Below the pieces are notes generated by a model, which did not search any database, was not told the origin of the DNA, and worked only from the letters and a program-made list of their open reading frames with translations. Of a stretch of DNA of 64,000 nucleotides, positions 44,681 to 54,180 are shown in pieces. Location of the stretch: assembly GCA_016839165.1 (NCBI GenBank), contig CP069300.1, forward strand, positions 3,844,001 to 3,908,000, written 5' to 3'. The DNA is from Bradyrhizobium sp. PSBB068 (GTDB taxonomy: Bacteria > Pseudomonadota > Alphaproteobacteria > Rhizobiales > Xanthobacteraceae). A program made the position numbers and the translations under genes. Position 1 is the stretch's first letter. Each line of letters starts with the position of its first letter.

Positions 44681-45637
44681 GTGGCCAGATCGCCGCAAAA
44701 ATCCAGCGCACCGGCTTCGGGAAATGCGGTCACCGCCGACCTCGTCGCGGTGCTGGTCGCCGTCACCGACGGCACGCCGAAGATCATGACCATCGCCGGC
44801 GGCGCCGCGCTGCCGAGCGGCCCGTTCGAGTTCACGCATCGCTCGCTGCAGACCGCGCTGCGGGCCTGGGTCGAGGCGCAGACCGGCCACCCGCTCGGCT
44901 ATGTCGAGCAGCTCTACACCTTTGCCGACCGCGGCCGGTCCGGCGACGCCAAGGGGCCGCATAGCGTTTCGATCAGCTATCTCGGCCTGACCCGCGAGGA
45001 CCGGGTCGGCGAAGGTTTTGAGGCGCACTGGTCCGGCTGGTACGACTACTTTCCCTGGGAAGATCATCGCGACGGTGCACCGGCCTTCATCGCCAAGACG
45101 ATCGCGCCGAAGCTGAAGGCGTGGGCGAAGGAAGCCCCCTCACCGACGTTGCAGCGCGAGCGCTGGCAGCGCTGCGCCATCACCTTCGGTCTCGACGAGC
45201 GTGACTGGAATGAAGAACTGGTGCTGCAGCGCTACGAACTGCTCTGGGAGGCATCGCTGATTCCGGAAGCGAACCGCGCGCGCGGCCGCGAGGCGTCGGT
45301 CGTGCCGGGCAAGCCGATGACGGCGGATCATCGCCGCATCCTGGCGACCGGGATCGCGCGGTTGCGCGCCAAGATCAAATACCGTCCGGTGGTATTCGAA
45401 CTGATGCCGGCCGAGTTCACCCTGCTGCAATTGCAACGCAGTGTTGAGGCGCTTGCAGGCCGGCTGGTCCACAAGCAGAACTTCCGCCGTCTCATCGAGC
45501 AGCAGGAACTCGTTGAAGAGACTGGTGCAATGGCCGCCGATACCGTCGGCCGGCCGGCCAAGCTGTTCCGCTTCCGCCACGGCGTATTGGCCGAGAGGGC
45601 CGTCGCCGGCACCAAGCTTCCGCTTTCGCGCACTTGA
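44681..45637 (+). CDS. nadQ: NAD biosynthesis transcriptional regulator, NadQ (Nudix-like) family
   Basis: 318 residues. An N-terminal Nudix-like domain (about 18-160; TADLVAVLVAVTDGTPKIMTI then VEQLYTFADRGRSGD and VSISYLGLTRED) lacks a complete Nudix box, so it probably senses a nucleotide instead of hydrolysing it. The C-terminal winged helix-turn-helix (about 225-310) has PAEFTLLQLQRSVEAL and NFRRLIEQQELVEETG, as in NrtR-type regulators. Its position directly upstream of nadABC, together with two matched operators in the 54-bp gap, supports assignment to NadQ, the alphaproteobacterial repressor of de novo NAD synthesis. The GTG start at 44681 is the best available. Confidence 0.87.
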   Translation: MARSPQKSSAPASGNAVTADLVAVLVAVTDGTPKIMTIAGGAALPSGPFEFTHRSLQTALRAWVEAQTGHPLGYVEQLYTFADRGRSGDAKGPHSVSISYLGLTREDRVGEGFEAHWSGWYDYFPWEDHRDGAPAFIAKTIAPKLKAWAKEAPSPTLQRERWQRCAITFGLDERDWNEELVLQRYELLWEASLIPEANRARGREASVVPGKPMTADHRRILATGIARLRAKIKYRPVVFELMPAEFTLLQLQRSVEALAGRLVHKQNFRRLIEQQELVEETGAMAADTVGRPAKLFRFRHGVLAERAVAGTKLPLSRT

Positions 45638-45691
45638 CACGCCTTATGCTCAGGATAAGTATAAGCCATCTTATGCTCATGGAGAGTATAA
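45634..45691 (+). promoter_or_regulatory. nadA promoter with two tandem NadQ operators
   Basis: TTGACA (45634-45639) overlaps the nadQ stop codon. A 21-bp imperfect palindrome TTATGCTCA...AGTATAA occurs twice, at 45644-45664 and 45671-45691, 27 bp apart. The first covers the expected -10 region (TATAAG at 45660-45665). The second contains the nadA Shine-Dalgarno GGAG and ends one base before the ATG. Confidence 0.8.
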
Positions 45692-46678
45692 ATGGCCCTG
45701 CTCGATACCGATCTTCTCACCCGGACCGCGCCGCTCTATGAGCGCGTCAAACGCGTCATCCCGCCGTTCGAATGGGCTACATTCGCCGAGGACGTCGACG
45801 CGATCCTGGAGCTGAAGCGCCGCCGCAACGCCGTGGTGCTGGCTCACAATTACCAGACGCCGGAAATCTTCCATGGCGTCGCCGATATCGTCGGCGACAG
45901 CCTCCTGCTCGCGCGCGAGGCGACCAAGGTCGACGTCGATGTCATCGTGCTCGCGGGCGTGCACTTCATGGCCGAGACGGCGAAGCTGCTCAACCCAGCC
46001 AAGACCGTGCTGATCCCTGACCTCAAAGCCGGCTGCTCGCTGGCAGACTCCATCACGGCCGAGGACGTGCGGCTGATGCGCGCGCGCTATCCGGACGCGC
46101 CGGTCGTCGCCTATGTCAACACCTCAACGGCGGTGAAGGCCGAGTCCGACATCTGCTGCACCTCGGGCAATGCGCTCAAGGTCGTGGAATCGCTCGACGC
46201 CGAGCGCGTCATCATGCTGCCGGATGAATATCTGGCGCAGAACATCGCCAAGCAGAGCAGCAAGAAGATCATCGCCTGGAAGGGCCATTGCGAGGTGCAC
46301 GAGCTGTTCACCGCAGACGACGTGCGCCAGCTGCGCGAGAGTTATCCGGATGTCACGGTCCTCGCGCACCCGGAATGCCCGCCCGACGTCGTCGCCGAAG
46401 CGGATTTCTCAGGCTCGACGGCGGCGATGCAGACATTCGTCGAGACCAAGCGCCCGCCGCGCGTCGTGCTGCTGACCGAATGCTCGATGAGCGACAACAT
46501 CGCGGCGCGCAATCCCGGCGTCGACTTCGTCCGCCCCTGCAATCTCTGCCCGCACATGAAGCGGATCACGCTGAAGAACATCCGCCACGCGCTGGAGACC
46601 AACCAGCATGAAGTCACGATCGACCCCGAAATCGCCGATCGCGCGCGCAAGAGCGTCGAAAGGATGCTGGCCATATGA
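45692..46678 (+). CDS. nadA: Quinolinate synthase A
   Basis: 328-residue cytoplasmic iron-sulfur enzyme condensing iminoaspartate with dihydroxyacetone phosphate to quinolinate. It shows the triplicated NadA domains, [29 protein letters not shown], and three conserved cysteines ([20 protein letters not shown] and [12 protein letters not shown]) that bind the 4Fe-4S cluster. AHPECPP is also typical. The ATG at 45692 follows GGAGAGTATAA. Its stop overlaps the nadB start (ATGA), giving translational coupling within nadABC. Confidence 0.97.
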   Translation: MALLDTDLLTRTAPLYERVKRVIPPFEWATFAEDVDAILELKRRRNAVVLAHNYQTPEIFHGVADIVGDSLLLAREATKVDVDVIVLAGVHFMAETAKLLNPAKTVLIPDLKAGCSLADSITAEDVRLMRARYPDAPVVAYVNTSTAVKAESDICCTSGNALKVVESLDAERVIMLPDEYLAQNIAKQSSKKIIAWKGHCEVHELFTADDVRQLRESYPDVTVLAHPECPPDVVAEADFSGSTAAMQTFVETKRPPRVVLLTECSMSDNIAARNPGVDFVRPCNLCPHMKRITLKNIRHALETNQHEVTIDPEIADRARKSVERMLAI

Positions 46679-48225
46679 GTACCGATCTCTCCAATCTGAA
46701 CGGCCGCCCGGTCATCATCGGCGGCGGCGCCGCAGGACTGATGACCGCACTGCAGCTCGCGCCCGAGCCGGTCGTGCTGATCTCCAAATCTCCGCTCGGC
46801 GCGGAAGCCTCCAGCATGTGGGCGCAGGGCGGCCTCGCCGCGCCAGTCGGCGCGGATGACACGCCTGCCCTGCATCTCGCCGATACGATCGCGGCCGGCG
46901 CAGGCCTTTGCGACGCAGCGGCGGCGAGCCGGATCGTTCATGCTGCGCCTGCCGCCGTCGAACAACTGGCCGAACTCGGCGTCGCCTTCGACCGTCGCGC
47001 CGACGGCAGCTGGCGGCTCGGGCTCGAGGCCGCGCACGGCCGCAACCGCATCGTACACGCCACCGGCGACGGCACCGGCCGCGAGATCATGCGCGCGCTG
47101 ATCGCCGCGGTCCGTCGGACACCGTCGATCACGTTGCTGGAAGGCGTCGAGGCGCGCCGGCTGCTGGTCGAGGACAATGCGGTCAGGGGCGTGCTCGCGG
47201 CGAGCGACCGCGGCCGGCTTGCGATCACGACCAACCGCGTCGTGATCGCGACCGGCGGCATTGGCGGGCTGTTCGCCGACAGCACCAACCCCGGCGGATG
47301 TTTCGGCCAGGGGCTCGCGCTCGCAGCGCATGCCGGCGCAGCACTGTCGGACATCGAGTTCGTCCAGTTCCATCCGACCGCCTTCGACGGGCCGTCGCGG
47401 CCGATGCCGCTATTGACCGAGGCGATCCGCGGCGACGGCGCTGTGCTGATCGACGAGACCGGGCAACGCTTCATGGCCGATCAGCCTGGCGCCGAACTTG
47501 CGCCACGCGACATCGTCGCGCGTGCGGTGTGGCGCCATCGTGCCGCCGGGCATCGCACCTTCCTCGATGCGCGCAAGAATCCGGGCGCGGATTTTGTGCA
47601 GCGCTATCCGGTGATCAGCGCGTTCTGCAAAATGGCAGGCATCGATCCCGCCCATGATCCGATCCCGATCCGGCCGGCGGTCCACTATCACATGGGCGGC
47701 ATCGCGGTCGACGGTTTTGGCCGCAGCACCGTGCAGGGCCTGTGGGCCTGCGGCGAGGCCGCGCGCACCGGCCTGCACGGCGCCAACCGGCTTGCCAGCA
47801 ACTCGCTGATGGAAGCGATCGTCTGCGCAAGCTGGGTCGCCGAAGGCGTCGAAGGCATGAGCGCTGGTCCGCGCGCCATGCTGCGCGACGATCCCATGCC
47901 GCCGGCAGCCGATCCCTCCGCGGTGCGCCCGATCCTCACGCAGGGGCTTGGCGTCTTGCGTGACCGCGACGGGATCGCGCGTGCGATCCGCAGTCTCTAT
48001 CCGCTCGCGCGCGGTCCCAATGCTGCATCCGACGCTGCGCTGGTCGGCTTGATGATCGCCGTCGCGGCAATCAGGCGCGAGGAAAGCCGTGGCGGTCATT
48101 TCCGCAGCGATTTCCCGCACACCGCCTTGTCGGCGGCTCCATCGTCCCTCACCCGTGCCGAGGCGCTCGCCGCCGCGCGCGACATCGTCGAATCCAAGCC
48201 TTCAGCCAGGAGTGCCCGCTCATGA
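46675..48225 (+). CDS. nadB: L-aspartate oxidase
   Basis: 516-residue flavoprotein oxidising aspartate to iminoaspartate for NadA. The N-terminal FAD-binding motif is [14 protein letters not shown] (about 12-25). The fumarate reductase/succinate dehydrogenase-like fold is seen in [25 protein letters not shown], and the catalytic region [25 protein letters not shown]. The C-terminal helical domain ends near 510. Its start overlaps the nadA stop and its own stop overlaps the nadC start, both as ATGA. Confidence 0.96.
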   Translation: MSTDLSNLNGRPVIIGGGAAGLMTALQLAPEPVVLISKSPLGAEASSMWAQGGLAAPVGADDTPALHLADTIAAGAGLCDAAAASRIVHAAPAAVEQLAELGVAFDRRADGSWRLGLEAAHGRNRIVHATGDGTGREIMRALIAAVRRTPSITLLEGVEARRLLVEDNAVRGVLAASDRGRLAITTNRVVIATGGIGGLFADSTNPGGCFGQGLALAAHAGAALSDIEFVQFHPTAFDGPSRPMPLLTEAIRGDGAVLIDETGQRFMADQPGAELAPRDIVARAVWRHRAAGHRTFLDARKNPGADFVQRYPVISAFCKMAGIDPAHDPIPIRPAVHYHMGGIAVDGFGRSTVQGLWACGEAARTGLHGANRLASNSLMEAIVCASWVAEGVEGMSAGPRAMLRDDPMPPAADPSAVRPILTQGLGVLRDRDGIARAIRSLYPLARGPNAASDAALVGLMIAVAAIRREESRGGHFRSDFPHTALSAAPSSLTRAEALAAARDIVESKPSARSARS

Positions 48226-49076
48226 CCACCCTCAATCCCCTGTTGCCGCTGCTGTACGAGCCGATCGTGCAGACCGCCTTGCGCGAGGATCTCGGCCGCG
48301 CCGGCGATATCACCGCGGATGCGATCGTGCCGGCCGGCCAGCAGGCGCGGCTGGTGATGCGGGCGCGGCAGCCCGGTGTGATCGCCGGACTCGACGTCGC
48401 GCGGTCAGCGTTCCAGATGGTGTCACCAGCGATCGAGCTGCGCGCCGAGCGACCCGACGGCAGCGCGGTCGAGCCCGACCAGGTGATCGCGATCATCGAC
48501 GGCCCGGCCCGCGGCCTGCTCACCGCGGAGCGCACCGCGCTCAACTTCCTCTGCCATCTCAGCGGCGTCGCGACCGCAACCGCCACGCTGGTGAAAGCGG
48601 TCGCGGGCACGCGCGCACAAATCGTCGACACCCGCAAGACCACGCCGGGACTGCGGGCGCTGGAGAAATATGCGGTGCGCGCCGGCGGCGGCGGCAATCA
48701 CCGTTTCGGGCTCGACGATGCGATGCTGATCAAGGACAACCATATCGCGCTCGCAGGCGGCATCCGCACCGCGATCGAACGCGCCAAGGCCAATGCCGGC
48801 CATATGGTCAAGATCGAGGTTGAGGTCGACACGCTGTCGCAGCTCGAGGAAGCGCTGGCGCTCGGCGTCGACGCCGTTCTGCTCGACAACATGACGACCG
48901 AGCAGCTCGGCCAGGCGGTTCAGATGGCACGCGGCAAGGCGATCACCGAAGCCTCCGGCCGCATCACGGCTGCGACTGCCGCGGCGATTGCCGCCACCGG
49001 CGTCGACCTGATCTCGGTCGGCTGGATCACCCACAGTTCGGCCGCGCTCGATATCGGGCTCGACTACCTGTCGTGA
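48222..49076 (+). CDS. nadC: Nicotinate-nucleotide diphosphorylase (carboxylating), quinolinate phosphoribosyltransferase
   Basis: 284-residue enzyme converting quinolinate and PRPP to nicotinate mononucleotide. It shows LREDLGRAGDITADAI, the substrate-binding ERTALNFLCHLSGVAT, VDTRKTTPGLRALEKYAV, the RAGGGGNHRFGLDDAMLIKDNH signature, and a C-terminal SVGWITHSSAALDIGLDYLS. Normal length. It is last in the nadQ-nadABC operon, and its ATG overlaps the nadB stop. A terminator hairpin follows within the tail of the convergent ctaA gene. Confidence 0.97.
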   Translation: MTTLNPLLPLLYEPIVQTALREDLGRAGDITADAIVPAGQQARLVMRARQPGVIAGLDVARSAFQMVSPAIELRAERPDGSAVEPDQVIAIIDGPARGLLTAERTALNFLCHLSGVATATATLVKAVAGTRAQIVDTRKTTPGLRALEKYAVRAGGGGNHRFGLDDAMLIKDNHIALAGGIRTAIERAKANAGHMVKIEVEVDTLSQLEEALALGVDAVLLDNMTTEQLGQAVQMARGKAITEASGRITAATAAAIAATGVDLISVGWITHSSAALDIGLDYLS

Positions 49077-49080
49077 TCGA

Positions 49081-50166
49081 TCAAAGGGACTGGCCAGCCG
49101 GAACGAGATTCGGCTGGCCTTGTTCCGTTCGGCGCGCGGCAAACCGCTCGGCCTGCAACACCGCGAGCGTCAGTACGACGATCGCGACCGCCTGGTGCGT
49201 CAGCGCCAGATCGATCGGAACCTGATGCAGCAGCGTCAGGATGCCGAGCGTCGCCTGCAGCGTGATCGCCGCAACCAGCCACCAGGCGCCCGCGATCACG
49301 CCGCCGCCGGCGCGCGACCGCACGGCATCGATCGCGTGTGCGATCGCCAGCGCGAACAAGAGATAGGCGGTCATGCGATGCTCGAACTGCACCGTCAGCG
49401 TGTTGTCGAACAAATTGCGCCACCATGGCGTCTCGAACCACAGCCGGTCGGCCGACGGGATCAAGCCGCCGTCGATCTCGGGCCAGGTGTTGTAAACCCG
49501 GCCCGCGCGCAGGCCAGCGACCAGCGCGCCGAAATAGAGTTGCAGGAAGGTGAGCAGGAGCAGCGCCGCGCTCGTGATCTTCAGCCTGAGCGGCGCGATC
49601 ACTATGGGGCGGTCCGTCAGCCGTCGCAGCGTCCAGACGATCGCCGCGAAGATCAGCAGCGCCAGCACCAGATGCGTCGCCAGCCGATACTGCGACACCT
49701 CGACGCGCTCCGAGAGGCCGGACGCCACCATCCACCAGCCGACGCCGCCCTGTAGCGCGCCGAGGCCGAAGATCACCCACAGCCGGCGGCCGAGCTCACC
49801 GCTCACCGCGCCGCGCCACAGGAAATACAGGAACGGCAGCAGATAGGCGGCGCCGATCACCCGGCCGAGCAACCGGTGGCTCCACTCCCACCAGAAAATC
49901 GTCTTGAACTCGGCGAGCGTCATCCCGGCGTTGAGCTCGCGATATTGCGGAATCTTCTGATAGCCCGCGAAGGCCTGGGTCCACTGCGCCTCGGTCAGCG
50001 GCGGCAGCGCGCCGGTCACCGGCTTCCATTCGACGATCGACAGGCCGGACTCGGTCAGCCGCGTGGCACCGCCGACCAGGACCATCAGCGCGATCAGGCC
50101 GGCGACCGCGATCAGCCATACCCTGACGGCGCGGAGCTGCGATGTCTTTGCGGAAATACCGGCCAT
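49081..50166 (-). CDS. ctaA: Heme A synthase, COX15/CtaA
   Basis: 361-residue inner-membrane monooxygenase oxidising the C8 methyl of heme O to make heme A for cytochrome oxidase. It has eight hydrophobic helices in two homologous four-helix halves. The paired heme-ligand histidines are in [11 protein letters not shown] and ATHLVLAL of the first half, and [11 protein letters not shown] and [10 protein letters not shown] of the second. [25 protein letters not shown] is the COX15 hallmark of the alphaproteobacterial class. The ATG at 50166 has AGGGCGAA upstream. It is convergent with nadC, 4 bp apart. Confidence 0.95.
   Translation of the reverse strand: MAGISAKTSQLRAVRVWLIAVAGLIALMVLVGGATRLTESGLSIVEWKPVTGALPPLTEAQWTQAFAGYQKIPQYRELNAGMTLAEFKTIFWWEWSHRLLGRVIGAAYLLPFLYFLWRGAVSGELGRRLWVIFGLGALQGGVGWWMVASGLSERVEVSQYRLATHLVLALLIFAAIVWTLRRLTDRPIVIAPLRLKITSAALLLLTFLQLYFGALVAGLRAGRVYNTWPEIDGGLIPSADRLWFETPWWRNLFDNTLTVQFEHRMTAYLLFALAIAHAIDAVRSRAGGGVIAGAWWLVAAITLQATLGILTLLHQVPIDLALTHQAVAIVVLTLAVLQAERFAARRTEQGQPNLVPAGQSL
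49092..49124 (+). terminator. nadC operon terminator inside the ctaA 3' end
   Basis: GGCCAGCCG (49092-49100) and CGGCTGGCC (49111-49119) form a 9-bp stem followed by TTGTT. It lies 15 bp after the nadC stop and encodes part of the ctaA C-terminus on the other strand. Confidence 0.6.
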
Positions 50167-50269
50167 TTCGCCCTGACTTGATTGGATTTTCGGGCCCCTT
50201 ATAGTCCGGCGCGCCCGCGGCGCAAGCACCGCCGAAGACGTTCAGGATCACGAGTTACACGTACAAGCC

Positions 50270-50479
50270 ATGGCCATACGCACCCGCAAACTGCTCGGAA
50301 CCATCTTCCTGCTCATCCTGGTCGTGGTGTGGTCGCTGCTCGGCATGACGGTCGCCCAGACGCCGTGGCTCGCCAACTCCGGGCTGCTGCAGGCCGTCTT
50401 CTACGTCGTCGCGGGGCTCGGCTGGGTGCTGCCGGCGATGCCGATCGTGTCCTGGATGTCGCGCCCCGATCGCGCTTAG
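50270..50479 (+). CDS. DUF2842 small membrane protein
   Basis: 69 residues with two membrane helices (LLGTIFLLILVVVWSLLGMTVA and LLQAVFYVVAGLGWVLPAMPIV) joined by a short loop (QTPWLANSG), ending in WMSRPDRA. This matches the DUF2842 family of alphaproteobacterial inner-membrane proteins, whose function is unknown. It diverges from ctaA by a 103-bp gap, and its stop overlaps the convergent deacetylase-like gene by 4 bp. Confidence 0.85.
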   Translation: MAIRTRKLLGTIFLLILVVVWSLLGMTVAQTPWLANSGLLQAVFYVVAGLGWVLPAMPIVSWMSRPDRA

Positions 50480-51504
50480 AGCACGCCCTGCTCCCGCGCG
50501 CTCCGCGTCGGCCGCACCGGCGCGAACATCACGCCCGAGAGCAGCACCCGCATGATCCGCAGCGAGCGGACGCGGCCGTCCCACGCGATGCGCGGCAGTG
50601 CGTAGAGGTTGGTGCGGCCCTGCGCCTCGACCACGCCGGAAATGGTCGACACCGCGCTGGCAAAGCCCGCTTCCTCGGCCATCACGACATGTGCACGGGC
50701 GAATGCTTCGCGATCCCCGAAGGGATACGCGAAATGCCTGACCGGCCGCCGGAGCGCACTTTCGGCCACGGCCTTTCCCATCGCCATCTCGCGCTCTGCG
50801 TCGGCGTCCCTGAGGCTCGACAGAGCGGAATAGTTCACCGTGGCACTGCCGAACGTCACGTTCGGATCCGCGGCAAGCTTCGCCAGATCCTGCCAGTCGA
50901 GTGAGGCGCTGCGTGACAGTTGCGCAGCGTCGGCCGAATAGCGCCGCGCGAGATCGTTCACCGCATAGGACAGATCAGGCGGCGACAGCTTGCGCAGCCA
51001 GCCGGACAGGAAATCGAACAGCTCGTATTTGTCCGACAGCGTCGAGACCACGAAATGCCGTTCCCGGCCGTCGATCACAAGGCTGATGCGGCTCTCGCGC
51101 GCGATAATGTCCTCGAGCACCAGCCACCACGCCGCGCCGACGCCGTCCGGAAACGCGGTCGGTAGATAGAGCGTGAAGGGGACGGAATGCCTGGCGAGCA
51201 CGGGATAGGCATGGGTGACGATGTCCTTGCTGGCACCGTCGAAGGTCAGGCAGGCGAAGCGGCGGCGCTCCGGCATGGTCACCGCGCGGCGGCAGGCTTC
51301 GTCGATCCCGACGATGTCGTATTTCCAGCGCTTCAGCGCGCGGATCGTGCGATCGAGGAATGCTGGCGAGACCTCGTGAGGTCTCAGCGGCTGGAACCGG
51401 GCCCGACGGGCGGGACGGACGCGCGCGAAACGCAGGATCACCCCGGCGCCCCCGGTCTCGCGCTCCCGCAGCCGGAAGGCGCCGCTGAAATATGCGAGCT
51501 CCAT
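50476..51504 (-). CDS. Polysaccharide deacetylase-like protein with metal ligands lost
   Basis: 342 residues with a NodB-type barrel fold. In active family members the metal is held by Asp in TFDDG and two His in SHTxxH. Here the corresponding segments read LTFDGASKD (catalytic-base Asp89 kept, metal Asp replaced by Gly90) and FGSATVNYSAL (both His replaced, by Ala221 and Tyr225). The later FAYPFGDREAF is retained. The protein is therefore probably catalytically inactive, or uses a different chemistry. The ATG at 51504 is used; a TTG at 51540 with a good AGGGG upstream is an alternative. It opens the polysaccharide locus, next to a CelD-like GNAT gene. Confidence 0.82.
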   Translation of the reverse strand: MELAYFSGAFRLRERETGGAGVILRFARVRPARRARFQPLRPHEVSPAFLDRTIRALKRWKYDIVGIDEACRRAVTMPERRRFACLTFDGASKDIVTHAYPVLARHSVPFTLYLPTAFPDGVGAAWWLVLEDIIARESRISLVIDGRERHFVVSTLSDKYELFDFLSGWLRKLSPPDLSYAVNDLARRYSADAAQLSRSASLDWQDLAKLAADPNVTFGSATVNYSALSSLRDADAEREMAMGKAVAESALRRPVRHFAYPFGDREAFARAHVVMAEEAGFASAVSTISGVVEAQGRTNLYALPRIAWDGRVRSLRIMRVLLSGVMFAPVRPTRSAREQGVL

Positions 51505-51685
51505 CCGGGCTCGCCGCAAAATCCCCCGGTCCGGCGCCAAGATCCCCTACCGTCCTTGCCTCGCCCGGCGGTTCCCACACGTCCACCGTCGGGCGATTGT
51601 TATTACTCTTTGTTGACATTTCCCTGCGAAGGTCGGCCTCAGCCGAGAACTGTAAATTAATACCTTAAAAAATTTGGGTTCCGAG

Positions 51686-52879
51686 ATGACCATGGCGGCG
51701 GCAATGGAAGGCCAGACGGCGGGCACGCGAACATGGCCGAACGCAATCCGCATCGCCGGCGTCGACATCTTTCACGACCTCACTGCAGCCGAGGCGACCT
51801 GGCGCAGTCTCGAAACACCGCAACACAGCTACACACCCTATCAGCGCTTCGACTTCCTTGCCTCCTGGCAACGCCAGGTCGGCGAGCGCGAAGGCCTGCG
51901 GCCCTTCATCGTGGTGGCCCATGACAGCGAGCGCCGTCCGCTGCTGCTGTTGCCGCTCGCCGTCGAACAGCGCCTGGGCGCCAATTGCGCAAGCTTCATG
52001 GGCGGCAAACATGCCACCTTCAACATGGCGCTGTACGACCGCGACTTCGCCGCCAACGCGACCGAAGCCGACATCTCGGCCTTGATCGGCTCAATCGCCG
52101 AGCGATCCCGTGCCGACGCGCTGATGCTGTGTCAGCAGCCGCTGCGCTGGCAGGACCAGCCCAATCCGATGGTGTTGCTGCCGCATCAGACATCGGTGAA
52201 CGACTGCCCACTGCTGGTCATCGAGCCCGGCGCGGCACCCGCTTCGCTGATCAGCAACTCGTTCCGCCGACGCCTCAAGGGCAAGGAACGCAAGCTGCAG
52301 GCGCTGCCGGGCTACCGCTATCATGTCGCAGATAACGGCGCCGACGTCTGCCGACTGCTCGACTGGTTCTTCCGCGTCAAGCCGGAGCGCATGGCGGAGC
52401 AGAAGCTGCCCAACGTGTTCGCCGAGCCGGGCATCGAGCAGTTCATCCGCACCGCCTGCCTCGCGCCGCGCGCCGACGGCAAGGGCTATGCGATCGACAT
52501 CCACGCGCTGGAGTGCGACGAGGAAGTGATCGCGATCTTTGCCGGCGTGTCCGACGGTCATCGCTTCTCGATGATGTTCAACACCTACACGATGTCGGCC
52601 AATTCCAAGTTCAGCCCCGGCCTGATCCTGATGCGCGACATCATCGATCGCCATGCCGGCCTGAACTATCGCGCCTTCGACCTCGGCATCGGCTCGGACG
52701 AGTACAAGCGGCTGTTCTGCAAGGACGACGAAGCGATCGTCGACAGCTTCATTCCGCTCAGCCTGCGCGGCAAGCCGGCGGCCACCGCGCTTTCGGCCAT
52801 CAGCCGCGCCAAGCGCGCAGTGAAACAAAATCCGGCGCTGTTCGAAATCGCGCAGAACCTGCGCAGCATGTTCCGCTGA
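51686..52879 (+). CDS. GNAT family acetyltransferase, CelD/BcsL-like (COG5653 type)
   Basis: About 397 residues. The CelD/BioF2-like GNAT region spans residues 160-360 and includes NSFRRRLKGKERKLQALPGYRY, MFNTYTMSANSKFSPGLILMRD and AFDLGIGSDEYKRLFC. This family is found in cellulose and exopolysaccharide clusters, where it may acylate sugars or lipid-linked intermediates. It has no signal peptide. It diverges from the deacetylase-like gene, sharing a 181-bp AT-richer gap. The start at 51686 is uncertain because ATGs at 51692 and 51704 are close and no strong Shine-Dalgarno exists. Confidence 0.8.
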   Translation: MTMAAAMEGQTAGTRTWPNAIRIAGVDIFHDLTAAEATWRSLETPQHSYTPYQRFDFLASWQRQVGEREGLRPFIVVAHDSERRPLLLLPLAVEQRLGANCASFMGGKHATFNMALYDRDFAANATEADISALIGSIAERSRADALMLCQQPLRWQDQPNPMVLLPHQTSVNDCPLLVIEPGAAPASLISNSFRRRLKGKERKLQALPGYRYHVADNGADVCRLLDWFFRVKPERMAEQKLPNVFAEPGIEQFIRTACLAPRADGKGYAIDIHALECDEEVIAIFAGVSDGHRFSMMFNTYTMSANSKFSPGLILMRDIIDRHAGLNYRAFDLGIGSDEYKRLFCKDDEAIVDSFIPLSLRGKPAATALSAISRAKRAVKQNPALFEIAQNLRSMFR

Positions 52880-52894
52880 GCACGACCGGCGGCG

Positions 52895-53833
52895 CTACGG
52901 CGACGAGCCATCCGGCGCCGCGCGGCCGTTCGCGACGCCAAGCCGCATCATCGCATCGAACACCAGCATCGCGGCCGGCGACAACGCCCGCTTGCGCAGC
53001 TTGATCAACCCGTAGCTCTCGAGCATCAGCTGGTCGCGGATACGAAGCATCTTGAAGCGCTGCGGATCGAGCAGATCGAAGATCAGGAGCGGCACCGGCA
53101 CGATCGCATCGATGCCCGCCGCGATCCCAATCGACGCGAAGAACGACTCGGTGTTGATGATGCGCTGGGGCGGCGCAATGCCCCGGCTGTAGAACAGCCG
53201 CTCCAGCCCCTGGCGCATGAAGGATTCCCGCGGCTGGATGATCCATTGCAGGTCGACCGTATCCTCGAGATTGACGCTGTCGAGACCGGCGAGCGGATGC
53301 TCGGCGCGAACCAGCAAGCCGGCCTGCTCGGCGCCGATCGCGTGATAGTCGAATTGTCCGGGATCGACGCCGGCCGGAATTCGCGCCACGACGAAGTCGA
53401 GCTCAAGCGCCAGAAGACGCGCAACGAGCGGCGGACTGGTGCTGACGTCGAGCGAAATGCTCACCCGGTGCAGTTTCTCGCCAAGGTACTGCATGACGTC
53501 GACAACAAGGTCGATGCTGGGCTTGGCGACCGTCCCGACCGATACCGTGCCAAGCTCGCCGGACCGGTAACCGGCGAACTCATTGGTGACCCGGTCAAGG
53601 TCCGCGAGGACGCTCCGGCCACCACGGATCAAGATCGAACCATAGGCGGTCGGCTCAACGCCGCGCGCCGTTCGCTCGAACAACGGAACCCGCGCCACGG
53701 CCTCGATCTCGGCCAGCATCTTCGATGCCGCCGACTGGGTAATGTTCAGGCGCTCGGCCGCGAGCTGCAGCTTGCGCTCGCTGTCGAGCGCGACCAGCAG
53801 GCGCAACTGGCGCAACTTCAGATTATTGATCAC
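52895..53833 (-). CDS. LysR family transcriptional regulator
   Basis: 312 residues. The winged helix (LKLRQLRLLVALDSERKLQLAA, ITQSAASKMLAEIEAVARVPLFER) is of the CbbR/GalB/PcaQ branch that carries a strong KMLAEIE helix. The effector domain includes GTVSVGTVAKPSIDLV and RIPAGVDPGQFDYHAIG. It starts at a GTG (53833). It diverges from the MFS transporter gene at 54181 and probably regulates it. The 347-bp gap holds two CTTGCAAG palindromes. Together with the MFS gene it forms a catabolic/transport module that interrupts the polysaccharide genes. Confidence 0.9.
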   Translation of the reverse strand: MINNLKLRQLRLLVALDSERKLQLAAERLNITQSAASKMLAEIEAVARVPLFERTARGVEPTAYGSILIRGGRSVLADLDRVTNEFAGYRSGELGTVSVGTVAKPSIDLVVDVMQYLGEKLHRVSISLDVSTSPPLVARLLALELDFVVARIPAGVDPGQFDYHAIGAEQAGLLVRAEHPLAGLDSVNLEDTVDLQWIIQPRESFMRQGLERLFYSRGIAPPQRIINTESFFASIGIAAGIDAIVPVPLLIFDLLDPQRFKMLRIRDQLMLESYGLIKLRKRALSPAAMLVFDAMMRLGVANGRAAPDGSSP

Positions 53834-54180
53834 GGCCCGCTACCATCCTGCCCGGCCAGAGCCGTCCGATCCGATTTAATCGGAACGAACGGGACTCCAG
53901 CCTCTTGTCTAGACGCGCCTTACTCCACGCGACCCGGCGTCCACTTCGCTGGAAACACTCGAGTTCCCGCGACCATACCGCAGTGCATCATGACAGTTTC
54001 GCCGTGGCTCCATTCCCAAATGCCATTAGTCACGCGGCCGTCGATTACACAAGAATGAATGCAAGGCTTGCAAGCAGGCTTGCAAGGACAAAGCGACGGA
54101 CCGCTGCGGGTGTACAATGGTTCACCCCGGACAGCGCGGTGACCTTGCGCCAATACAAATAGCCAGAAGGGATGGGAACG
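53834..54180. other. LysR-MFS divergent regulatory region
   Basis: 347 bp with no gene. The notable element is a tandem direct repeat GGCTTGCAAG at 54065-54086, described separately. Otherwise I see only short unrelated open frames without ribosome-binding sites. Confidence 0.55.
54065..54086. promoter_or_regulatory. Two tandem CTTGCAAG palindromes before the MFS gene
   Basis: CTTGCAAG at 54067-54074 and again at 54079-54086 with a 12-bp period, about 95 bp before the MFS start. A third partial word, GCAAG, precedes them at 54061-54065. This is a candidate operator for the adjacent LysR protein or another repressor. Confidence 0.5.
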
